In this document: positions 54,776-63,186 of the stretch, piece after piece | Position numbering within the stretch: the first letter of the stretch is position 1 | Layout: each line of letters opens with the position of its first letter | Program-made: the position numbers and the translations under genes | Source: Stigmatella erecta | GTDB lineage: Bacteria; Myxococcota; Myxococcia; Myxococcales; Myxococcaceae | Length of the DNA: 64,000 bases | NCBI RefSeq assembly: GCF_900111745.1 | Contig: NZ_FOIJ01000003.1 | Coordinates: 434,001-498,000 of the forward strand | Direction: 5' to 3' | The notes under the pieces: model-generated | Databases searched by the model: none | The model's input: the letters and a program-made list of their open reading frames with translations, nothing else | What the model was told of the DNA's origin: nothing

Positions 54776-55291
54776 TTGAACACGAACTCCCAGCCGTCCT
54801 CCCCTCCCCTGCCTCCGAACTCCTCCATGAGCCAGCGGCTCATCGCGGGTGAACTCACCCCTGCCCAGTTCCTGGGGCTTAGCCAGGAGCAGGTCTACGC
54901 ACTGGCCACCCGTGGGTATGAGCTCCTGGTGCGGGGGAACACCCAGGCCGCGATCGACATTTTCAAAGGCCTGACCGCCGCAGCCCCGTATGACAGCGTC
55001 TTCCACTGTCACCTGGGCGCAGCCTACGTTCAGGCGGAACGCTTCCAGGAAGGACTGGAAGCATTCAACCGGTCGCTCCAGCTCAACATCGCCAACGTGG
55101 ACGCCCTGGGTGGCCGCAGCGAACTGCTCCTGCGCGAGGGAAAGGTGGCCGAGGCGCTCGCCGATATCCAGGCAGCCCTGCAGTTGGACCCCGAAGCCAA
55201 GCGCGAGACCACCCAGCGCGCACGAACGGCCCTGCTGCTGCTGCAGAGCATGGCGGAGGACACAGAAGCGGACGCCTCCAAGAAGCCCTGA
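54776..55291 (+). CDS. SycD/LcrH-like TPR protein (type III chaperone-like)
   Basis: 171 residues from TTG 54776, with AGGT upstream; ATG 54827 is the alternative. Three TPR units (about 45-150) carry the class II chaperone look: Y-A-L-A-T-R-G-Y-E-L-L-V-R-G, then A-P-Y-D-S-V-F-H-C-H-L-G-A-A-Y-V, which closely follows the Y-D-x-x-F-x-x-x-L-G-A pattern of SycD, LcrH and IpgC. Those proteins hold translocators before type III export. It starts 55 bases after the DUF1521 gene, its likely partner. A generic TPR protein remains possible. Confidence 0.72.
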   Translation: MNTNSQPSSPPLPPNSSMSQRLIAGELTPAQFLGLSQEQVYALATRGYELLVRGNTQAAIDIFKGLTAAAPYDSVFHCHLGAAYVQAERFQEGLEAFNRSLQLNIANVDALGGRSELLLREGKVAEALADIQAALQLDPEAKRETTQRARTALLLLQSMAEDTEADASKKP

Positions 55292-55339
55292 GCACGCGCC
55301 TTCCGCAGGATGTCCGCGGCATCGCCGGACGTGGCGCCC

Positions 55340-55375
55340 GGGGGGCCGCCCAGTGCAACAGGTGGGCGGCCTCCC
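55340..55375. terminator. Bidirectional hairpin between convergent genes
   Basis: A 13-bp stem (55340-55352 with 55363-55375, one G-T mismatch) with a 10-base loop stands between stops at 55291 and 55449. Position and strength indicate a shared terminator. Confidence 0.7.
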
Positions 55376-55448
55376 CTGCTCAGTCTCCACACCACCTCAC
55401 GGCCGGCCGTTCAAAGCGGCGCCAGCCGCAGTGGCGGGAGATGGCGGC

Positions 55449-57548
55449 TCAATTGCCGAGCAGCACGCGGAAGATCTTCTCGTTGCTGTTGTTGGGGATG
55501 CTGTCCTTGTCCCCCGAGTTGCTCGTGGTGAGCCAGAGGTTGCCGTCCACGGACGGCTCGACCGTGCGCAACCGGCCGTACGTTCCGACGAAGTACGGGG
55601 TCACGTTGGTGAGGTTCGAGCCCGAGATGACTTCCCGGTACACCCGCGTGCCGCGCTGGCATGCCACGTAGAGCACGTCACGCACGACGGCGATTCCACT
55701 GCACGAGCCCTCGGCCGTGGAATACGTCTGCTTGGGCGCGATGTAGCCCGGCGTCGCGCAACCGCTTCCACCTTGCGAGACCGTGCCCTCGCAGTTGGGC
55801 CAGCCGTAGTTGCCGCCCTTCACGATGAGGTTGGTCTCGTCCATCACCGAGTTTCCGAACTCCTGCGCCCAGAGCTGACCGCTCGAATCGAAGGCCAGCC
55901 CCTGCGGATTGCGGTGGCCATAGCTCCAGACGAAGTTCCCGAACGGGTTGTCGCTGGGAATGGTGCCGTCCGGGTTGATGCGGAGCACCTTGCCCGCGAG
56001 GTTCGAGGTGTTCTGCGCGTTGGCGCCGTTCTGCGCATCGCCGGTGCTCGCGTACAGCTTGCCGTCCGGGCCCCACCGCAGGCGGCCGCCGTTGTGGAAC
56101 TTGTTGCGCAACAACCCCTGCACCAGCACCTGATGGCTCGCGAGGTCGAGCGTGAAGCCGGCCGAGACCTTGATGCGCACGATGCGATTGTCCGTGGGCG
56201 ACGTGTGCATGATGTACAGCCAGCGGTCCGTGTCGAACGCCGGCGAGATGGCGAGCCCGAGCAGGCCGCCCTCTCCGTCCGTGCTCTGCACGTTGGGCAC
56301 CGTGCCGAGCGTCGTCTTCACCCCCGTCACGGGATTCAGGCGCACGATGTCCTGCGCATCCCGGCGGCTGTAGAGCACCGTCCCGTCCGCGAGCGCCACG
56401 AGCCCCCACGGGATGTCCGTGTCCGTCGTGACCTGCGTCACCGAGCAGATGGGGTTGGTGCATGCCGCGCCCGTGGTGAGCGTAAGCGCATTGCTCGCGG
56501 TGGACACGTTGCCCTGGGCGTCCCGCGCCACGACCGTATAGGTGTAGGCGGTGCTCGTCGCGAGCCCGCTGTCCACGAAAGTGGTGCCCGTCGCGGTTCC
56601 AACCTTGGCGCCATTGCGGAGCACGTCGTAGCCGGAGACGCCCACGTTGTCCGTCGAGGCGTTCCAGCTCAACGTCACGCCCGTTCCGGACGCGCTGCCC
56701 GAGAGCTGCGACGGTGCCGCCGGGGGCGTGGTGTCCAGCTCGCACTGCGGCGGCGTCAACGGCAGCGTGGGGCTTGCCTGCGAGACGTTGCCCGCGGCGT
56801 CGCGCGCGTTCACGTACAGGCCCCAGTTGGCGCCCGGCACCACCGTGAGCTGCGTCGAGCGCGTGCTTCCGCCCACGGACTTCATCAGCTGACCGTCGTG
56901 GTACACGTCGTAGAAGGCAACGCCCACGTTGTCCGTCGAGCCCGTCCAGCTCAGCGTCACCGAGTTGCAGGTGAGGTTGCTCGTCACGAGGTTGCTCGGC
57001 GGAGTGGGCGCCTGCGTGTCCGCGACCGTGGGGCGGGACCACTTCTGGTTCGTCTGCCCATTGCAGGTCCAGACAATGGCGGAGGTCCCATCCGCGGTCT
57101 TCGCACCCTCCACGTCCAGACACAGGCCGCTGGCCGTGTGGACCACGGTGCCGTTCGCGTTGAAGACCCACTTCTGCGCCGGCAAGCCCGTGCACGTGGC
57201 GATGACGGCGCGCGCGCCCTGGGCCGTCTGTCCCGACGCTGTGTCCACGCACAGTGTGTTGTCGTAAGTGCGCAGCTCACCTGCGGCGGTAAAGGTGAAG
57301 GCTTGATTGATGCCGCCGTGGCAGCCGTAAATCTGCAGCACCGCACCGGGCGTGCGGCTCTCCTGCGCCACGTCGAGGCAGCGGCCGCTCGACGCGCTCA
57401 CGAGCGGCTCGCCAGCGGCGAGCGCCGCGCTCTGGGGGTGCGCTTCGGGGGACTCGGTCACTGCCCCGGGCTCGCAGGCGGCCACCCAGAACAGGGTGGA
57501 CACCCCCACCAGCTTCCTCAACAGGACTCGCTGCTTACGGCAATCCAT
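55449..57548 (-). CDS. Ricin-FN3-FN3-PQQ sugar dehydrogenase-like lipoprotein
   Basis: 699 residues from ATG 57548 with GGAGACGTTC upstream. The lipobox is W-V-A-A-C-E (Cys near 25). A ricin-type beta-trefoil (about 45-190) has the repeated Q-x-W/QKW signatures. Two FN3 domains follow (about 200-290 and 295-380). The C-terminal half (about 390-695) is a glucose/sorbosone dehydrogenase propeller with IPWGLVALADGTVLYS, GLLGLAISPAF and SYGHRNPQGLAFD motifs. The family oxidises soluble sugars with PQQ. The lectin probably targets it to glycan surfaces. No PQQ biosynthesis genes are here. Confidence 0.88.
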   Translation of the reverse strand: MDCRKQRVLLRKLVGVSTLFWVAACEPGAVTESPEAHPQSAALAAGEPLVSASSGRCLDVAQESRTPGAVLQIYGCHGGINQAFTFTAAGELRTYDNTLCVDTASGQTAQGARAVIATCTGLPAQKWVFNANGTVVHTASGLCLDVEGAKTADGTSAIVWTCNGQTNQKWSRPTVADTQAPTPPSNLVTSNLTCNSVTLSWTGSTDNVGVAFYDVYHDGQLMKSVGGSTRSTQLTVVPGANWGLYVNARDAAGNVSQASPTLPLTPPQCELDTTPPAAPSQLSGSASGTGVTLSWNASTDNVGVSGYDVLRNGAKVGTATGTTFVDSGLATSTAYTYTVVARDAQGNVSTASNALTLTTGAACTNPICSVTQVTTDTDIPWGLVALADGTVLYSRRDAQDIVRLNPVTGVKTTLGTVPNVQSTDGEGGLLGLAISPAFDTDRWLYIMHTSPTDNRIVRIKVSAGFTLDLASHQVLVQGLLRNKFHNGGRLRWGPDGKLYASTGDAQNGANAQNTSNLAGKVLRINPDGTIPSDNPFGNFVWSYGHRNPQGLAFDSSGQLWAQEFGNSVMDETNLIVKGGNYGWPNCEGTVSQGGSGCATPGYIAPKQTYSTAEGSCSGIAVVRDVLYVACQRGTRVYREVISGSNLTNVTPYFVGTYGRLRTVEPSVDGNLWLTTSNSGDKDSIPNNSNEKIFRVLLGN

Positions 57549-57704
57549 GAACGTCTCCTTTGCGCCAAGCGGCTGGCGAACGGACGCTCATACTCCTCGG
57601 AGCGGAGGGACGGACGCGCCGTCCTACCCCTTCTCGCGCGACTGTTCCGAAGTTGAAACCCCGGCAGCGTGTGGGCCACACGCCCCACAACGCTCCACGC
57701 CCGG

Positions 57705-58097
57705 TCATTTCTTGGGAAGGGTGTCGTACTGCGGTAGCTCTCCTGAAATCTCGTAGTAGTCGCCCTTGCTGGCCACGAAGATGTGGGCCTTCTCTCGAAC
57801 GCCGGAGGGCGCGTCGAGCGTGCCGGCGCAGATCGACATCTTTGGATCCGGAGTCTCGTCAAACAGCACGCTCGAACCGCATTCGACACAGAAGCCGCGT
57901 CTGACCGTGGGCGAGACCGTGTGCCATTTGAGACCACGCGATTCCGTGAGCTGGAAGCCCTCGCGGTCCACCGCCGTGTATGCGCCCACATGTCCGTGCC
58001 ACCGGCGGCACTTCGAGCAGTGGCAATACGCCACAGCCGTCAGCGGCAGGCTCACTTCGTACCGAATCGCTCCACAAAAGCAGCCACCCTGGTTCAT
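57705..58097 (-). CDS. GFA-family zinc protein
   Basis: 130 residues from ATG 58097. It has the glutathione-dependent formaldehyde-activating (GFA) fold motifs: C-F-C-G near the start, C-H-C-S-K-C in the middle and C-V-E-C-G further on, which bind two zinc ions in the family. Most members, this one included, have no proven link to formaldehyde. Cytosolic, apparently monocistronic, leftward, diverging from the chitinase. Confidence 0.88.
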   Translation of the reverse strand: MNQGGCFCGAIRYEVSLPLTAVAYCHCSKCRRWHGHVGAYTAVDREGFQLTESRGLKWHTVSPTVRRGFCVECGSSVLFDETPDPKMSICAGTLDAPSGVREKAHIFVASKGDYYEISGELPQYDTLPKK

Positions 58098-58259
58098 GGG
58101 CCTTCTTTAGAACACGCCGCCGCACAGCCGCTACCCAACCGCGATTCTCGCCAAAAGATTAAACCCGAAAAAATCTGCAAACCCCTCAAGAGAGGTGCCG
58201 GGCTGACGCCCTCATCCCGGATGGCACTTCAACCCTGACTTCAGAAGGAGATGTTCACT

Positions 58260-59192
58260 ATGTGGCGGCAGGAACTCCGTGGCGTTTCGAAGCGGCTCTT
58301 GGGTGCGGCAATGCTGTTCTTTTCAACGGTGGTGGTATTTGCACCGGATGAAGCCGCAGCGGCTTGTCGAGGCGCCTGGGCCGAAGGGTCGTCCTACAAC
58401 ATTGGCGATGGTGTGACTTATAGCGGTGGCAGCTATTCGGCTATCCAACCGCATACCGCCTGCGTCGGTTGTGGATGGAATCCTGTGGCAGCACCGTCCC
58501 TGTGGAAAACAGGGGGCGACTGCGGAACCACGAATCCGCCTCCGCCTCCGCCGCCTCCTCCTGGAGGGAGCGGGATCGCCGCGATCCTGAGCGAGTCCAC
58601 CTTCAACACCATGTTCCCCGGCCGCAACGGCTTCTACACCTACCGGGCGCTGGTGGACGCGGCCAACACCTTCCCGGCCTTCGCCACCTCCGGCGACACC
58701 GCCACGCGCAAGCGCGAGGTGGCTGCCTTCCTGGCCAACATCGCCCACGAGACCGGCAACCTGGTCTACATCGAGGAGATCAACAAGAGCGTCATGTGCG
58801 ACACCAGCTGGGGCCCTGCCGGCTGCGGCTGCGCCGCGGGCAAGATGTACTACGGCCGCGGCCCCATCCAGCTGTCGTGGAACGGCAACTACTGCGCCGC
58901 CGGTAACGCGCTGGGCGTGGACCTGAAGAACAACCCGGACCTGGTGGCCCAGAACGCCACCATCGCCTGGCGCACGGGCTTCTGGTTCTGGATGACCCAG
59001 ACGGGCGCCGGCTCCATGACCGGCCACAACGCCATCGTCAACCAGGCAGGCTTCGGGCAGACCATCCGCTCCATCAACGGGGCGCTGGAGTGCGACGGCA
59101 AGAACCCGGCCCAGGTCGACAGCCGCGTCAACAACTACAACCGCTTCCTGCAGCTGCTGGGCGCCAGCGCCGTCGGCAACAGCCGCTGCTGA
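58260..59192 (+). CDS. Secreted GH19 chitinase with CBM5/12-type domain
   Basis: 310 residues from ATG 58260, nine bases after AAGGAG; an ATG at 58251 is too close to that site. A signal peptide ends D-E-A-A-A-A near residue 37. A chitin-binding domain of CBM5/12 type (about 38-80, WAEGSSYNIGDGVTYSGGSY) joins through a nine-Pro linker to a GH19 domain (about 105-310). A-H-E-T-G-N supplies the acid Glu and the nearby Glu pair in YIEEINKS the base; YYGRGPIQLSW is a GH19 hallmark. It hydrolyses chitin outside the cell and is a good client for the type II system. Base composition shifts within the gene. Confidence 0.92.
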   Translation: MWRQELRGVSKRLLGAAMLFFSTVVVFAPDEAAAACRGAWAEGSSYNIGDGVTYSGGSYSAIQPHTACVGCGWNPVAAPSLWKTGGDCGTTNPPPPPPPPPGGSGIAAILSESTFNTMFPGRNGFYTYRALVDAANTFPAFATSGDTATRKREVAAFLANIAHETGNLVYIEEINKSVMCDTSWGPAGCGCAAGKMYYGRGPIQLSWNGNYCAAGNALGVDLKNNPDLVAQNATIAWRTGFWFWMTQTGAGSMTGHNAIVNQAGFGQTIRSINGALECDGKNPAQVDSRVNNYNRFLQLLGASAVGNSRC

Positions 59193-59339
59193 GCCATCCG
59201 GCCTTGGCCAGGGCCCCGGGCCATCCTGCCGGGGCGCTGGTCCCCTGGGCCTCCAGCCGCTCGCGCGGATCCATCACCGCCTCCTCGGAGAATCGAGTAG
59301 GTTCGCGGATCGCAGCATCCGGTCTGGAGAGCCCTGCAG

Positions 59340-60434
59340 ATGACACCAAGAGCCACCATTCCCCTGGAAGATCAGGCGTCCGCTGTCTACTCGTTCAACA
59401 TCCCCTGGGTTGAATCCCCGTTCTTCTACGGCATTCTCGCGCAGAAGAATCCTCCCGCTCCGCTCGCGAAGCTCGCGACGGAGTACCATGAGAATGGCTA
59501 CTGCATTCTCGAGGATCTCGTCCCCCCGTCCCAGTGTGACCAAACCATCGAGGAGACTCGCGGGCTCTACAACCCCCATCTCCCCGACGGGCCCCGGAGT
59601 TACTACCGCGCCCAGGACGCCTGGCACGAGTCAGCGGCGGTCAAGAAGATCGCGACCCTTCCTCGCGTGCTCGAGCTCCTCGAGTTCTTCTATGACCGGA
59701 AGCCCGTGCCGTTCCAAACCCTGAACTTCAGGCACGGAACGCAACAGGCGGGTCACTCCGATTCCATCCACTTCAGCAGCCTGCCTGCGCGATACATGTG
59801 TGGCGCCTGGGTGGCGCTGGAAGACGTGACCGTGGAGAACGGTCCGCTCTTCTATTATCCCGGCTCCCACAAGCTGCCCGAGCTGGACCTCTACCAACTC
59901 GGAATGACGCTCGAGACGGCGAATTACTCGGAGTACGAGCGCGCCCTCGCCGCCCTCGTCAAGCAACTGAAGCTGGAGCCGAAGCAGCTCACCATCAAGA
60001 AGGGAAGCGGTCTGATCTGGGCCTCCAATCTGATTCACGGGGGCTCCCACATCTCCAAGGCCGGCGCCACACGCTGGTCCCAGGTCTCGCATTACTACTT
60101 CCGCGACTGCATCTATTACACGCCGTTCTTCTCCAACCGGTCCTTCGGTGAATACCTCCACCGGCCGGAGGTGGTGGACATCGGAACCGGTGAACGGGTG
60201 AAACAGACCTTCGACGGCGCGCCCTTCGAGGTTCAGCCGGCCGAGGGAGACCGGGTTCGTTTCGTCACGAAGCGTCCTGCTGGGGCGCCCATGGCCTCCG
60301 CCAATCAGAACGAGCTCAACGCGCTCCGCCAGGAGATCCAGTCGCTGAAGGAGTCTCGCAGCTACCGGGTGGGCCGGGCCCTGGGAACTCCGGTGCGGGT
60401 GGCCCGTCGAGTGCTGTCGCAGATTCGCCGCTGA
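59340..60434 (+). CDS. Phytanoyl-CoA dioxygenase (PhyH) family protein
   Basis: 364 residues from ATG 59340 with GGAGAG upstream. The Fe(II)/2-oxoglutarate fold has the metal-binding H-x-D in AGHSDSIHFSS and a distal His in NLIHGGS, with an Arg in the following strand for 2-oxoglutarate. The C-terminal 50 residues are a short coiled coil ending SRSYRVGRALGTP, a tail often seen on glycosyltransferases and polysaccharide enzymes. It may hydroxylate a lipid or sugar-linked substrate. No pathway neighbours identify it. Confidence 0.82.
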   Translation: MTPRATIPLEDQASAVYSFNIPWVESPFFYGILAQKNPPAPLAKLATEYHENGYCILEDLVPPSQCDQTIEETRGLYNPHLPDGPRSYYRAQDAWHESAAVKKIATLPRVLELLEFFYDRKPVPFQTLNFRHGTQQAGHSDSIHFSSLPARYMCGAWVALEDVTVENGPLFYYPGSHKLPELDLYQLGMTLETANYSEYERALAALVKQLKLEPKQLTIKKGSGLIWASNLIHGGSHISKAGATRWSQVSHYYFRDCIYYTPFFSNRSFGEYLHRPEVVDIGTGERVKQTFDGAPFEVQPAEGDRVRFVTKRPAGAPMASANQNELNALRQEIQSLKESRSYRVGRALGTPVRVARRVLSQIRR

Positions 60435-60566
60435 AACGCGTAGGCGGTGAACAGGCCCGTTCGACGGTCTGGGCCTGGGCGCCCCCTGTCACCGTCAGTC
60501 TGCTCGACGCATTCCGTCATCCCACAGTGGATCCACGGTAGTCCCGGGCACTGGAGGGCCCTGCGC

Positions 60567-61610
60567 ATGCAGCCACGCATCTTCGTGACGGAGGACGACA
60601 CGGACTGGCAGGTGCCGCTGGGCGGGCCGGGCCTGCTCCTGGACGTGCCGGCAGAGGCGCCCTGGAGACAGCGGCCCCAGCTCCACATCGAGGCGGCCCG
60701 GCCGTACCTGCTGCGCATGGCGTTCCGGGGACAGCCGCTGCTCTGGCTCCGGGTGGACATTTATTGGGATGGGTGCGCGGTGCTGCGAGGGCCCTCGTCC
60801 CTGGAGGGAGCCTTCCCCCACATCACCGCCGACGTGGCGCGACGCATGGGCGAGCCCGGCACCGCCGAGTGGTGGACGCAATGGCTGCGCTGGTGGCTCC
60901 AGTGCATCCAGCAGCCCGCCTCCTCGCTGCTGCACACCGGGCGCTGGTGCCTCCGGCCGCTCCAGACAGTGCCCACGGCCGAGGCCCGTGCGCATCCCAC
61001 GGTGCCCACGGCGCAAGCCGGGGAGCGGCCGGATCCGCCCCATGCGCTGGACGCGGCGCTGAAGCACCAGGCGTTCTGGACGGAGGACTGGCGCGGGCAC
61101 GGCTTCCACGACCTGGAGGTGAGCAGTGGCAGCGTGCTGGCGCTGCGGGCGCCTTCCGCCGGGGACGATGCCCGCGTGAAGGCGTTTCGCAAGCAGGCGC
61201 GGGACGGGACGCTCCCCCCCGTGCTGCTGTTCTACTTCGCGCTGGTGGGCAAGTGGCTGGTGGTGGACGGGCACGACCGGTTGCACGCGGCGCGCCTGGA
61301 GAGCCGCACGCCGCCGCTGCTGGGGCTCTGGCCGGTCTTCGAGCAGCCGGTGCCCCAGGACGAGCGCACGCGGGCCCGGCAACAGGGGTCCATGCAGGCC
61401 GCGGAGTTCCGGCTGCGGGGCAGGCCAATGGACGTGGACGTGGTCAACCGCATCCTCGTGCGCGACCACGAGCCGGTGCGGAGGTTCTCAGGTACCCGTG
61501 GATATCCCCTGCGGGGCGGCGCCGCCGCCTGGAGGGCGGAGGTCACGGCTTGGAAGAAGTGGTCGAACGCCGCCGCGTCCCCGGACGACTGGGCGGCCTT
61601 CGTGGAGTGA
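60567..61610 (+). CDS. Trp-rich protein of unknown function
   Basis: 347 residues from ATG 60567 with GGAGG nine bases upstream. The N-terminal half has a Trp cluster (WWTQWLRWWLQ) and beta strands. The C-terminal half contains VGKWLVVDGHDRLHAARLE, which resembles the V-D-G-x-x-R-x-x-A pattern of ParB/sulfiredoxin-like domains, but the rest does not support a ParB assignment. No signal peptide. G/C third positions confirm coding. Confidence 0.65.
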   Translation: MQPRIFVTEDDTDWQVPLGGPGLLLDVPAEAPWRQRPQLHIEAARPYLLRMAFRGQPLLWLRVDIYWDGCAVLRGPSSLEGAFPHITADVARRMGEPGTAEWWTQWLRWWLQCIQQPASSLLHTGRWCLRPLQTVPTAEARAHPTVPTAQAGERPDPPHALDAALKHQAFWTEDWRGHGFHDLEVSSGSVLALRAPSAGDDARVKAFRKQARDGTLPPVLLFYFALVGKWLVVDGHDRLHAARLESRTPPLLGLWPVFEQPVPQDERTRARQQGSMQAAEFRLRGRPMDVDVVNRILVRDHEPVRRFSGTRGYPLRGGAAAWRAEVTAWKKWSNAAASPDDWAAFVE

Positions 61611-61805
61611 GGGCCCCCCTGCGGGCGAGCCGGCCTTCCCGCCAGCAAGGACGAACGGGACGTTGGTAGGTCCGCTGCCTCCCCCCGCCTCTCTCAGCCC
61701 CCATCCTCCTCCCTCGACACAGCCCCTATTTGTCCGGTGGTCCGCAACTTTCAGCGCCCTGAGGGGGATAATCTTCCCACTGTCACATTTCACGAGGTTC
61801 CTGAG

Positions 61806-62936
61806 ATGCGTGTTTCCGCCGCCGCGCGCAGTAACATCTACGCAGCCAGCGCACCTTCGCAGCCCACCCTGAAGCTCGGCTCGTCCGGCGCTTCGGTGAA
61901 GAACCTGCAGCAAGCGCTGGCCAACGCGGGCTTTTCGCCGGGCGCTGCCGACGGCCAGTTTGGTCCGAAGACGGCCGCGGCGGTGAAGGCCTTCCAGAGC
62001 GCGAAGGGCCTCGTCGCCGACGGCATCGTGGGGCCGAAGACCTGGGCCAAGCTGACCGCAGCTCCCTCGGGCGGCGCGACCCCCACGCTCAAGCAGGGAG
62101 CGACGGGCGCCTCCGTCACCAACCTGCAGAATCGCCTCGCCCAGCACGGCTTCAACCCGGGCGCTGCGGACGGCCAGTTCGGTCCAAAGACCACCGCGGC
62201 GGTGAAGGCCTTCCAGAGCGCGAAGGGGCTCGTCGCCGACGGCGTCGTCGGACCGAAGACGTGGGCCAAGCTGAACGCCGCGCCAGCGCCTTCGGCTCCG
62301 GGCGGTAGCGGCCCCACGCTCAAGCAGGGCTACAGCGGCGCTCCGGTGACCGCGCTTCAGAACCGGCTCAACCAGCTCGGCTTCAATGCCGGTGCGGCGG
62401 ATGGCCAGTTCGGTCCGAAGACCACCGCGGCGGTGAAGGCCTTCCAGAGCTCGAAGGGCCTGACCGCGGATGGCGTCGTCGGGCCGAAGACCTGGAGCCA
62501 GCTCGGCATCACGGTGGGCGGCACGCCCTCGATTCCCCCCGGCACCGGTGGCGGGCACGGCAACTCCGCCCTCGCCAACAACGCCCGCTCGGTGGCGTTG
62601 AGCATGGGCGGCTACTCGAGCCAGGGCCTTTGCGCCACGGGCGTGAGCCGCGCCATTCAGAACACCTACGGCATCAAGGTGTGGGGCAACGGCAACCAGA
62701 TCGACGACAACCTGCCGAGGAACAAGTTCAAGCAGGTGAACCTGTCGCTCGCCGAAGCGCTGAAGATCCCCGGCCTCGTGCTGACCTGGGAGAAGACCTC
62801 CACCCGCCTCGGCAGCATCTACGGCCATACCGCGATCACCTCGGGCGACGGACGCAGCTCCTACAGCGACTTCGTGGAGAGCAATACCCTGGGCGTGGGC
62901 GGCCGCAGCGGCTTCAAGGTCTTCATGCCGATCTAA
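61806..62936 (+). CDS. Triple peptidoglycan-binding protein with Cys/His hydrolase-like domain
   Basis: 376 residues from ATG 61806. Three PGBD_1 repeats occupy about 21-84, 94-158 and 171-235, each with DGQFGPKT and DGxVGPKTW motifs. The C-terminal domain (about 255-376) has GLCATGVSRAIQ (Cys276) and YGHTAI (His341), the spacing and context of papain-like CHAP/NlpC peptidases. It likely binds and may cut peptidoglycan. No signal peptide is visible, nor would the upstream in-frame GTG at 61737 supply one. Either it leaves by a leaderless route or it acts on lysis or on prey. Confidence 0.8.
   Translation: MRVSAAARSNIYAASAPSQPTLKLGSSGASVKNLQQALANAGFSPGAADGQFGPKTAAAVKAFQSAKGLVADGIVGPKTWAKLTAAPSGGATPTLKQGATGASVTNLQNRLAQHGFNPGAADGQFGPKTTAAVKAFQSAKGLVADGVVGPKTWAKLNAAPAPSAPGGSGPTLKQGYSGAPVTALQNRLNQLGFNAGAADGQFGPKTTAAVKAFQSSKGLTADGVVGPKTWSQLGITVGGTPSIPPGTGGGHGNSALANNARSVALSMGGYSSQGLCATGVSRAIQNTYGIKVWGNGNQIDDNLPRNKFKQVNLSLAEALKIPGLVLTWEKTSTRLGSIYGHTAITSGDGRSSYSDFVESNTLGVGGRSGFKVFMPI
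61866..62510 (+). repeat. Three near-identical DNA repeats of about 190 bases
   Basis: The three PGBD units are also highly similar at DNA level, sharing long stretches around gcggtgaaggccttccag with few silent changes. Spacing is about 220-230 bases. Recent duplication or gene conversion is implied. Confidence 0.8.
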
Positions 62937-63186
62937 GCCCCCGGGCTGCAGCCAGCCTCCCTGGCTCGGTGGGCAGTGAGTTCTGCGGGCTGAAGTGAGG
63001 CTGCGGCCGGTCAATCCGGAACATCCCTCGCGGGGAGCTGCGGGGATGCGCACCGGTCACACCGGGCCGGCTCCGCACCCGGCGGAGCACGGCGACCTCT
63101 TACAGATTCTCTTGAGAGTGCGAAGACCGCCCAAGGACGCACAGCCCCGGCTCCATGGGAGTCTGGCACGACATGGGAGCAGGGGC
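62937..63186. other. 250-base convergent intergenic region
   Basis: It lies between the peptidoglycan-binding protein gene and the leftward Kelch gene. Only weak G/C-rich repeats were seen, with no clear terminator or coding frame. Confidence 0.4.

Noticed and set aside
54990-57656. An 888-codon plus-strand frame covering the TPR gene end and the dehydrogenase
   Set aside because: It is out of phase with the TPR protein and antisense to the ricin-FN3-dehydrogenase. No recognisable domain.
60567-61610. ParB-family assignment for the Trp-rich protein
   Set aside because: Only one short V-D-G-x-x-R-like phrase matches; no helix-turn-helix or partner ParA was seen.
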